NCBI GenBank assembly: GCA_963930645.1
Contig: OZ005650.1
Location: 229,606,188-229,670,187, forward strand
Origin: Salticus scenicus
Lineage: Eukaryota; Arthropoda; Arachnida; Araneae; Salticidae
Length of the DNA: 64,000 nucleotides
Direction: 5' to 3'
In this document: in pieces, positions 10,656-21,200 of the stretch
Position numbering within the stretch: the first letter of the stretch is position 1
How the letters are laid out: every line of letters starts with the position of its first letter
The notes under the pieces: model-generated
What the model was told of the DNA's origin: nothing
Databases searched by the model: none
What the model saw: only the letters and a program-made list of their open reading frames with translations
Position numbers and translations under genes: made by a program

Positions 10656-12886
10656 ACTTAACTATAAGGCGTATATTAAAATAATATATAGTTTATAACT
10701 AGATAAAATAATTGCTAAAAACAATAAGATTTTTAATTTTATCCTATTAAGTAATTTAAAAACCTCTTTTTAGTTTTTTCTTATAAAGTTAAAGTGATTT
10801 CAAAACGATTCATTAAAAAATTACACTTATATTTTAGGAAAACTTTATTTAATCGATTAAATGCAAAGTTTAACACTTAATGAATTATTTAAAATTTTAT
10901 ATATACAGGAATAATATAAAAATGTACATTTATATGCTAGTAACAAATAATTCTCTCATTAGAAGTTTCATTAACTAAAAACAATAAATTCGAATACAAC
11001 TGCATGACTCACTGACCTCACGGTAAGTTATTTTCACTTAGACATTCTAAGCAAATCTTATTGTAAAGGACAATTTCTTTCTGTGAAAGTGTTATCCCAA
11101 TTCTCTCACAAGGATTATTGTTTAGTATTTTAAATCATATATCCAACTTATAAAATTTAGCGGTTATGCAAATGATTAAGTTTTATTACTTCAATCCGTA
11201 TAAATAAGTTGAAAATTTTACCCTGCGATGTAATGTATATATTAAAATAATATATAGTTATTATACAAAAATCTCGCTTGCTATATGATTATTTATAGAT
11301 AGTTTATTACTTAGTTTTATAACTAGAAAAAATAATAAGATTTCTGTTTTTAATTTTATCCTATTAAGTGATTTTAAAACCTTTCATTAAAAATTATAGT
11401 TACATTTTATTGAATGAAAAAGGATGTCTTATCGTAAAATAATTCTGTTTTGATCTCATTATTTTCTTAGCATAATTAAAAAAGTAAAATTAAATAAAAA
11501 ATTTAAAAAATTTCAATATTTTAATAGGTTAATTGCAGAGTTCAACTATTATTGCATTATTTAAATGTAGTTTACAACTGATATTAAATAAATGATCTCT
11601 ATAAACTATTTTATATTACTCTGAAAACACAGAACTCTAACAACATTCTACTAAGATAAGCATGAATCAACATTCTTATCTGTATGAGTCAACGTGTGGC
11701 GATAAACAGTTTCTCGCATTTGTGTGTGAATGAAGGTTGCATTTCGCCAAGGGAAATTTCATGAATTTTAAGTAAGTTTCATAATTTATTATTACTATTT
11801 GATAATTTAATAAACTTAATATGTATATTCTAATAAAATTATTTGTTTATATCATAAAAAATTTGTTTATAATAGAAATTTTATTAAAACTTTACGAAAG
11901 TTATATAAGAAATTTTTATTGTTTTATTGAAGAGAGAGAAATTAATTTAAAAAATATTTTTTATTGGTATTTACTTATAAGGAATTTTTTATTGTTATAC
12001 TATAAACTATTTTTATTGTTACACTATAAATTTTTTTTTGTTTATATAAAACTAAATTTTGCATAAATAAAACTACTTTCACACATGGAAAATTATTGCT
12101 TAAATGAAACCAAGAAAAGTTTCCATTTAACTTGTGTATGTTTAGAAATTATTTGAGTAAAACTAATTTTTGCAATATATAAAACTCCTTTCACAAACGA
12201 AATTTTTATTTTTTAACTATAACTTACTTTTATATTTATTTCAATACCGTTTAAGTGATAGATAGGTGATAATCGTTTAAACTCATTGTATGATATGCTT
12301 TGTGAAAAAATTATTGCATTTTCCAAATTATTCGCTGTATTGTTTTAATGATTTTAACTTAATCTTTATATGAGATAGTGTGGATTACTAATAGGCATGG
12401 CTCGCCAGCATATATAACATATGATTCATCAGCTGTAGGGGTTTTCCGTTGCAGGTGATAACTGACTCATGGAATATTCCGTATTATCTGTTTTTTAAGG
12501 AAACTGTTTATTTTCATTTAAAATGATGCATTGAATATTTATGCAATTTATTTCGAAATGTTTAATATAAAATAACTTTTAGTAACTGATAGTTTTTAAA
12601 TATAACTAATCCTTTTTATTTTTATAGTTTATATCAATTATTTTATAAAAAGAACTTATTTTTATTAGTTCAAGTTTAAAAGTATTTACCTGTTTCATTT
12701 AAATCAACTAAGATAGTTTAAATTATATTACAGCGTTAAACTCGAATAAATGTTAAATAATATTTGTGTAGTATCAATATAATGTTTAATTTAAATAACA
12801 TATTCATGTACTTATAGCTTTTTTGCTTATAAAATTTATGTAAAGTTTTCGTGTTAGGATAAATTTATTTAATAGTAACAGCATAA

Positions 12887-14520
12887 AGTTTAGTGAATTA
12901 TGATGTATATAAAATTTAATTGTTGATTTTAAACATTGTATGTATTTTTAAATTAATATTATTATAGGATAGTCATTTTTATTTTATTTTTATTTTTATT
13001 TATTTTATTTTTTATTTATTTATTTATTTTATAACTTTACTGTATATTTTTGTATGCATTTTTTTAATTTATATTATTATATGAAAGTAATTTTTTTAAT
13101 TTATATTATTATATAATAGTAATTTTTTTTTTTTTAATTAATATTATAATATGACAGTATTTTTTTTAAATTTATAACTTTACTATATATCTTTGTATGC
13201 ATTTTTTTAATTAATATTATTATATGATAGTAATTTTTTTTTTTAAATTTATATGATAGTCATTTTTTAAAGTGCATGTGTTCAATTTTTAACGATTGTA
13301 AGTTAGAGTTTAAATAAGTGTGAAACTTATTTAGTGAGAATATAAAGTTTAATTTATATAATTTTTATTATATTTAGTTTAATTTAAATAATTTTTATTG
13401 TATTCAGTTTAATTTATAACATATAAATTATTTATACTCTTCCAATGGTAACACCCAAATTTTAATATCAAAGTCTATACCATTCACATTCAATGTTTTT
13501 AATTATATAATACTCACGAACCCTTTGTTTTATTTTGTCAACTTCCATGAAATACATAGGCAAATTTCTATTTATTCTGTAATAAATTTATAATCTCCGA
13601 ATGGTAATGCGCAGATATTAAGATCAAAGTCTATACCATTCGTTAAATTTATCTACCTTTGTTTCAGCGTTCAATTTTAACGATTGTATTAATAGTATTT
13701 ATAAGTTAGAGTTTAAAGAAATTTTAAAAGTGAAACTTATTTAGTGTTAACATAAAGTCATGATGTGTATAAAGTTTAGTTTAAACAACTTTATTGCTTA
13801 TAATGTCGTTTTTGTTTTAAAATAACTAATTATACGTATAATTACATGATATTCATTATTAAAAAATATGTGTTTTAAATTATTTATTATTGTTTTTAAA
13901 TTTATGCGTATCGTTTTTGTTTTAAAATAATTAATTATACATATAATTGTATGACATTCATTATTGAAAAATATGTGTTTTAAATTATTTATTATTGTTT
14001 TGTTTTTAAATCTGTGTGTTAATCCACTGATGACACTTATCCTCAAAATACGATAATTTCTATTTAATTCTGTAAAAATTTCGTAATATAAATTTGTAAT
14101 GATGTCACTAAAAGTATGAACTCCTATTTAAATTCCTTATTTATTATCTTAACACAATATATTTTTAATCTCTAAAAATGCTAAGTTTCTAAAATACTCA
14201 TAAATTGTTACTGATGTTAATTAACTTCAGTCATTCATTGTTTCATTCAGTCGAAAATGTTAAGTCGCACCGGAAATTATTTATACTCTTCCAATGGCAA
14301 CATCTAAATTTTAATGTCTATACCCTGTTTTTAATTATATAGTACTCACCAACCCTTTGTTTTATTTTGTCAAATTCACTGAAATACATAGGAAATTTTC
14401 TATTTAATTCTGTAATCAATTTATAATCCGCGAATGACAACTCTTCAAAAGTTTCTATTCTTCCGGTGGCAACACCTAAATATTAAAGTCCCAAAAGATC
14501 GTGACGTTATCTAATCCCCC
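12887..14520. repeat. Degenerate AT-rich repeat field beyond the palindrome
   Basis: The sequence begins with low-complexity TTTATTTT tracts (about 12975-13035) and tandem TTTTAATTTATATTATTATA units (13060-13260). Direct repeats about 840 bp apart follow (13430-13600 and 14270-14440, sharing TATACTCTTCCAATGG), with a tandem pair of ~109-bp units at 13808-14005. Motifs such as GTGAAACTTATTTAGTG and TTGCTTATAA also occur inside the palindrome arm, so the inverted repeat appears embedded in a wider repeat field. No gene is seen. Confidence 0.7.
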
Positions 14521-14656
14521 TGCAAAAAATTCGAAAAAATTACTAAGTCCAAAATTTAAGAAAATAAATCTAACTTCGAAAAAATTTTGAAGTCCCCAAA
14601 ATTATGAAAAAAAAAAAATACTTAGTCCCGAAATTTAGGAAAATAAATCTAATTCC

Positions 14657-14830
14657 TCAAAATTCTCATTAAAAGGCAACAGAACCATCGATTAAGATTG
14701 TGGCAAAGTAGTGTAAAAAAGTGTGTATTCACCGCCACGATGGTCAAAATTCTCATTAAAAGGCAACAGAACCATCGATTAAGATTGTGGCAAAGTAGTG
14801 CAAAAAGGTGGGTGTTCAGCGCCAGGGTGG
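14657..14830. repeat. 87-bp direct repeat pair
   Basis: Copies at 14657-14743 and 14744-14830 share TCAAAATTCTCATTAAAAGG, CCATCGATTAAGATTGTGGC and a related GC-rich end. The second copy runs into the left arm of the adjacent snapback. Confidence 0.8.
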
Positions 14831-14988
14831 TAGGACGGTGGGACGCACGGAGCCACGGAGATACACGGTGGAGGGACGGTGGGTCTAGGGTGGTGGCGCG
14901 CCTCCACCCTGACCCTCATCGTAGCTCCGTGGCTCCGGCGTCCCTCCGTCCCTCCACCGTGGCGCTGAACCCCCCCTTTTTACACTAC
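14795..14988. repeat. GC-rich 194-bp snapback
   Basis: The two halves are imperfect reverse complements. GTAGTGCAAAAAGG and TTCAGCGCCAGGGTGG on the left pair with CCACCGTGGCGCTGAA and CCTTTTTACACTAC on the right, with a GGTGGCGCGCCTCC centre. The high G+C contrasts sharply with the neighbours. A 128-codon open frame (14698-15084) crosses it but has a repeat-like translation rich in R, S and P, so I do not call a gene. It is probably a foldback-type element. Confidence 0.75.
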
Positions 14989-15242
14989 TACTGGCTTCCA
15001 AAATTCAAGGTACAACCTGTCTTCCCGCATAACTTTAAAAGAAATAATTATATAGATATAAAATTTGGTTGGTATGTTCGATAACAAATCATTAATCGAA
15101 TTTTATATAACTTTAATATAAGTAAAAATTTTAAACTGAGATAACTTCAATTTTTTTTAGAAGTAAGTATTGGGAGAAATAAAAACTCAAACAATTTAAA
15201 AAAAGAAAATCTGGATGAGAAACGGTGTTAAAAGAGCATTAC

Positions 15243-15588
15243 TATAGGGAAACGGCTACAGACCAGTATAACATTACGACATTTATTAAATAAAGAAAAG
15301 GGACATTACAAAAACACTAACATATACATATTTTACGAGCGGAGAAGACCGTCTGTCTTTCACACACCGCTCCACGTCAACTCAATAACTAAACATTGGT
15401 TTACATCCAAGCGGGAACGTCTTTCCCTCGACAACGATTGAACATCATCTGAATAAAACAGGTGCGCTTCTCGGTGCGTGCGCATACATTGAAAGGATGA
15501 TACAAATAGCGACGTAGTAATATCGTCATAACTACATAGCAGTGACGTCACACAGTGGAGATAAGAGCCGGGAAATATAATTTCCCAT
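15243..15588 (-). repeat. 3' LTR of the Ty3/gypsy element
   Basis: 346 bp, matching the other LTR in length. On the plus strand it runs from TATAGGGAAACGG to AATTTCCCAT. In minus orientation its start contains a short inverted repeat, GGGAAATTATATTTCCC. Ends are set by the ATTAC duplication; they are not canonical TG...CA. It contains a TGACGTCA site. Confidence 0.93.
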
Positions 15589-15889
15589 ATCGGCCATCAT
15601 GACCAAGCAGGCGGTCTCGCCTGAAGGTTATTAAACCACAAGAAAAAAAATTAAATTATACAAAATCAAAAGAAATAAATAATAATAAAAAAAAATAAAT
15701 AAACAATATACAACACTACATAATAGAATTATAGATACAGTAATAATATAGCTGCATTAATAAAAAAAAATAAAATTGTATACATTACCAAATGGAGAAT
15801 ATTGTAAATATTACACTCAAAACCTGAATCATATTGTCAAAATACTAAAATAAAATAAGATAAGATGTTAATATACATACAGACAAGTA

Positions 15890-16523
15890 GAACTAGTATG
15901 TTGTGGCCACCACAAGACTTTCTTCTATATTTTCCTATACATATTCAATCAGTAACAATATTTAAAAAAAAAAAAATGATTTTTTTTTTCCTTTCTTTTT
16001 TTTTCTTTTTTTTTTTTTTTTTTTTTTTTGTGAAAATTAATACATATTCAATCACTAACAATATTAAAAAAAAAAAAAAAAAATAGAATTTTTTTCTAAG
16101 TTTTTTTTTTTTTTTGGTTAAAAGTAAAAAAAATCGATAACTTTGTTTTAAATTATCACAGATTTATAGTTCAACCATTCGTTTTAAAGGTATTGACGAG
16201 ACCTTTCGAATGATACCCATCTTCAAAATTTACCCCACCGGGGGGGTACTTCCCCCTTAGGGGGGGAAGCGATGCCCCCCCATGCACAAAATTTTTTTCC
16301 TAGTTACGTACTACTATTATCAATAATTCATATTAATTTTACAAACACAAGTGTAAAATAACTCTTATTATGCACATTTATACGAATTTTTGTCCTATGC
16401 TGCCATGTTAAAAATTTAGATAAAATGCTATCACAGCGCCACCTGTTGAGCTATTGATCCCCAAATATAATCAGCAACAGTTTATGTCGGGGACCAACTA
16501 AATACCAAGTTTGGTAAAATTTC

Positions 16524-16555
<32 letters not shown>

Positions 16556-17198
16556 GATTATTTTTCTAAGTTTTTTTTTTTTGTTAAAAGTAAAAAAAAT
16601 CGATAACTTTGTTTTAAATTATCACAGATTTATGGTTCAACCATTCGTTTTAAAGGTATTGACGAGATCTTTCGAATGATACCCATCTTCAAAATTTAAC
16701 CCCCCCGGGGGGGTACTTCCCCCCCAGGGGGGGAACCGATGCCCCCCCATGCACAATTTTTTTTCCTAGTTAACTACTACTATCATCAATAATTCAAATT
16801 AATTTTACAATCACAAGTTTAAAATAACTCTCATTATGCCCATTTATACGGAATTTTGTCCTATGCTGCCATGTTAAAAATTTGCATAAAATGCGATCAC
16901 AACGCCACCTGTTGAGCTATTGATCCCCAAATCTAATGGGCACCAGTTCATGTCAGGGTGCAACTAAATACCAAGTTTGGTTAAATTTCATTCATTGGTT
17001 CGTGAGATACAGCGTCCACAAAAAAATGATACAGACAGACAGACAGACACACAGACAGACAGACACACAGACAGACATTTTTTAAAAACTATCAATTCGT
17101 GTTCAGGACATCCCAAAACGTGTAGATCCGTCAAAAAACGGAGGTCGAAAATTTTCGCGAATCCAATACTTTCTCTATATTACATATAGAAGAAAGTA
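15890..17198. mobile_element. Short inverted-repeat element, family B copy 1 (inside LTR element)
   Basis: It begins AACTAGTATGTTGTGGCC and carries terminal inverted repeats ACTTTCTTCTATAT (15917-15930) and ATATAGAAGAAAGT (17184-17197). Inside are poly-A/poly-T runs, two tandem copies of a block starting AAAAATCGATAACTTTG (16131 and 16597), a C/G-run hairpin (CCCCCCGGGGGGG) and an ACAG microsatellite (17029-17077). No transposase is seen, so it is non-autonomous. It lies downstream of pol, so it either inserted into the retrotransposon or was carried by it. Confidence 0.72.
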
Positions 17199-17296
17199 AA
17201 AAAAAATAGGTAGATAATTTTCACCAAAAAAAAAAAATTTTCATTAAAAATAGAGTTTCTCTTATTTTGGTGAGTTCAAGTTCAACATATAATTAA

Positions 17297-17977
17297 AACT
17301 AGTATGTTGTGGCCACCACAAGACTTTCTTCTATATTTTCCTATATACATATTCAATCAGTAACAATATTTAAAAAAAAAAAAAAAAAAAAAAAATTACG
17401 ATTTTTTTCTTTCTTTTTTTTTTTTTTTTTTTTTTTTTTGTTAAAAGTAATACATATTCAACCAGTAACAATATTAAAAAAAAAAAAAAAAAAAAAAAAA
17501 TACGATTTTTTTTTTCTAAGTTTTTTTTTGTTAAAAGTAAAAAAAATCGATAACTTTGTTTTAAATTATCACAGATTTATAGTTCAACCATTCGTTTTAA
17601 AGGTATTGACGAGACCTTTCGAAAGATACCCATCTTGAAAATTTACTCCCCTCGAGGGGTGACTTCCCCCCCAGGGGGGGTGGCGTGGCTCCTACACGTA
17701 CAAAAAATTTTTCCCAGTTGACTATCTCTATTATAAATAATTATTGTAAATTTCATAATGATTACTAAAAAATAATTCTCTTTAAGCACATTTATACAAA
17801 ATTTTGTCCTATATCACCATGTTAAAAATTTAGAAAAAGCGGGATGGCAACGCAACCTGTAAGACAATTTTTACCAAAAGTTGATAGGCACTAATTTATG
17901 TCAAGGTGCAACTACATACCAATTTGTATGAAATTCTGTGCAGTAGTTCCTGAGATACAGTTGCCACAAAATTTTGT

Positions 17978-18041
<64 letters not shown>

Positions 18042-18162
18042 TTTTCTAAAAATAGTCAAATCGTATTCTACAGCTCTCAAAACGTGTAAATCCATCAAAA
18101 ACCCGAGGTCGAAAATTTTTACGAATCCAATACTTTCTCTATATTACATATAGAAGAAAGTA
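17297..18162. mobile_element. Short inverted-repeat element, family B copy 2
   Basis: It opens with the same start as 15890, has the terminal repeat ACTTTCTTCTATAT at 17323 and the partner ATATAGAAGAAAGT ending at 18161. The internal ATCGATAACTTTG block occurs at 17546, and a CA/GACA microsatellite at about 17979-18041. It lies head to tail with copy 1, 100 bp away. The long alternating CACACA and GACAGACA runs are simple repeats, not genes. Confidence 0.72.
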
Positions 18163-18284
18163 AAAAAAGTTTAATTGTGCACACGAAAATGTCCAAGGAA
18201 GAGTTCTTAAAAAAAAATAAAAAGTCTTGAAGAACTATGTCAATTAAGTTTTAAAAAAAAAATAAAAAGTCCTGAAGAAATATG

Positions 18285-21200
18285 TTAAGTAAGTGTTGCA
18301 AAAGTGTCGGTCCAAGGTTTCAGGAATTCAGCGCATGTGCTGGTCTTGAATGGGCCTTCTACGAAGTCACACTTGACGACGTCATATGTGTCGTTTGGTT
18401 TTATTTTGGTTATCCTGTATGGACCTAAAAATTTTTGTTTTAGTTTCAGACCAGGCCCGAACTGGGTGCGTTTAACTGCGACTAAATCGTTGATTTGGAA
18501 TTTAGCAGCTGGTCGTCTTCGAAGGTTATACTGCCTGCGATTCTCTTCTTGCACTATTCGAATCTGTTTTTTCGCGTCGATACGCTGCTCCTCACGTTGC
18601 CTCTGGAATGTGTTTGTAGATTCGTCGTTGAGAAGCTCCAGGATCTTGATGTCATCTTTATTTTTCATCTTGGTACCGAATAGTAATTGAAATGGTGTCG
18701 TCTTTATGCTTCTTTGAAATGTCGAATTGAGGATTTGTTGGAGAGCAGGCACATGGGAAAACCACTTTTCGGGGTTGTCGGATGATAGTTTGGATAAGAC
18801 TGCGATGATAGTAGAATTGTTATTTTCAACTTGACCATTCGATCTTGGTAAACCTGCTGTAATTGGTATGTGAGTAATATTTTGGTCGTGGCAATAGTCT
18901 TTAAATGCAGTGGAAGTGAATGCTGGACCTCGATCAGTTATGATTCTGGCGGTGTTACCGAAGATGGATCGTTGGCTTTCTAGTCGGCTAATAACTTCTG
19001 CGGCGTCTGTAGATTTTGTAGGGTACAGCCAGGTAAACTTGGAGAACGCATCAACTACGACCAATATATGCTTGTATTTTTTTGATGTAGTAGCTAGGGG
19101 ACCAAGGTGATCAACATGGTATGTGTGCAGGGGTGCATCGCCTTTATCAATTGGGTGGAGGAAACCATCTTGTTTACCTCGTTTTCTATTATAGAGTATG
19201 CACTTTATACAATTTTTGATGCAGCTTTCGATTTTGTCTTTGAGGTGAGGGATATAGAAATCTTTATTAATTAATTCTTGGGTACGGAGTGCTGCAAAAT
19301 GTCCACGCTCGTGTGCTTCTTTAATTATGCTATGCTGTAAGTCTGTAGGGACGACGAGTAAATCAACACCGTTCACTGTTTTATATAGAAGATTATTTTT
19401 TATAGTGTAATTATCATGGGGTGTGGACTGCAGGAGCATTTTTAATGCTTGAACTTCTTCATCCGATTGTTGAGATTTCAAAAGTTTGATATGAAGGCTA
19501 TCTTGGATGATGAAACACTGTGGAGCTCGACTTAGAGCGTCCACATGTGCCATACGGGAACCTGTTCGATGCTCAATGTTGTAATGGAATTCTTGAAGGT
19601 ACAGAGCCCATCGTGCAATGCGGGAATTTATTTCTTTTTTATTAAGTGCCTTGACGAACGCGTCACAGTCTGTGATAATTTTGAAATTAGTTCCTAGGAG
19701 GTAGATTCTAAACTTTTTGAGGGCTTCTACCACAGCCAGAACTTCAAGTTCAAAGCTAGTGTATTTTCTTTCGTTATCAGATGTTTTCTTCGAAAAATAA
19801 AAGACTGGATGGAATTGATTATCATGCATGTTTTTCTGCAACAGGACTGCCCCCAAGCCATCTATAGACGCGTCTGTATGTACCTCAATAGGGGAATTTT
19901 GATTAAAAATATTGAGGACTGGTTCTTGGGAAAGTAAATATTTTAATTTTTGAAATGCGGCTCTTTGTTCATTTTGAAATTGAAAAGGGGTGTCCTTACG
20001 CAGAAGATCACTTAAGGGTTTTGCAATGGTAGAAAAATGAGGGATAAATTTCCTAAAATATCCTGTAAGGCCAAGGAATCTACGTACGTCTTTAACATTT
20101 TTCAGATCTGGGTAATTTAAAACAGCTTTAGTTTTGGAAGGGGATGGCAAAAGTTTACCATTTTCTATTATGTGACCAAGGAAATCTATTTTGGTATGTA
20201 AAAATTGGCATTTGTTAAAATTTATGTCGAGTCCGTACTCGCTTGCTGTTTGAAGAACAGTTTTTAGACGTTCTACGGCCTCATGTTCGTTACTCGCGGG
20301 AATTACAAGATCATCCATATAAGGGAGTACTATGCCGGCAGCAATCAAGTCTCTAAAAACGGCATTTATATATCTCATGAACACTGAAGGGCAGGAGCTA
20401 AGTCCGAAAGGCATGTAGCGAAATTGGAATTGACCGTTATGGGTTACAAAACTAGTGAAAGGGCGGCTCTGTTTGTTTACGGGTACATGAAAAAATCCAT
20501 TACGTAGGTCTACCGTACTAAAAATTTTTGCATGTTGAAGTCGATCTAATATATCATCAATTAGGGGGAGGGGGTAGTGATCTTTAACTAACTTACGATT
20601 GAGCTTCCTGTAATCGATGCAAACTCTGTGTTTACCATCTTTTTTTCGAACAACTACAACTTGGCTGGCATATGGTGAGGACACTGGTTCGATAATACCA
20701 TCTTTAAGCCATTCAGAGACTTGTGCGTCTACAATGTCTCGTTCGGTAAAGGGTAGACGTCGGGGTGAGTGAAAAATAGGTGTATCGTCAGTTAAAGTGA
20801 TGTTAAGCTCAATGTTCGCAGTTTTGATTTTATTAGGTTTATATGTCGACAACAGTTTGTTAATGTCGTTACGAATATGTCGTGAAACATTAGGACCAAT
20901 ATCAAATTTGGGATTATCGTCAGTGATCGTCATGATAAAATTTGGATCTGCGGTACACTCATTTTGTTGTGAAAAACTAGAAAAAGTAACACCGGTGGGT
21001 GAAATGCTAATGTTCGCTTGTTGGATGACGTCACATCCAATTATAAGATCATAAAATGTGGACACGTCGGGTACAACTGAAATAGTTGCTGAAAACTCTT
21101 GATCGTCTATAGTAATAAAAGAATTAAAAGTACCGATAACATGTATACGCGCAAAGCCAAAACCAGTTAAGGATTTATTAATTTTTGACAACGGGGGGGA

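Larger units (their letters stand above)
6507..12886. repeat. Right arm of the giant inverted repeat
   Basis: Mirror image of 1-6346. Paired coordinates sum to 12853 near the centre and to 12887-12888 in the outer part, because of the extra 36 bases at 7189-7224 and a few single-base indels. The arm contains, from the centre outward, the 15-bp bZIP array, a promoter-like block with splice donor, and two 1.09-kb tandem units (8472-10655). A weaker third unit follows around 10660-11240, since the TTTAGCGGTTATGCAAAT module and a GCATGACTCA module recur there. AT-rich sequence then runs to the visible limit at 12886, which reflects the window start rather than a proven end. Confidence 0.93.

Noticed and set aside
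839..12066. 75- and 81-codon frames at 839-1066 and 11821-12066
   Set aside because: They are mirrored copies with an almost entirely I/L/F/Y/K translation, as expected for AT-rich non-coding DNA, and they differ at the end because of a homopolymer indel.
1..12886. Viral or linear-replicon hairpin terminus
   Set aside because: No viral or replication genes are present in the arms, and the symmetry axis has a 160-bp unique spacer rather than a hairpin loop.
15865..17638. Plus-strand frames across 15865-16086 and 17309-17638
   Set aside because: They read through poly-A and poly-T tracts and give poly-K and poly-F; they lie within family B repeats.
17898..18098. Overlapping frames on both strands at the CA/GACA microsatellite
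   Set aside because: Translations are simple-sequence artefacts (HTHTHT, DRQT, CVCV).
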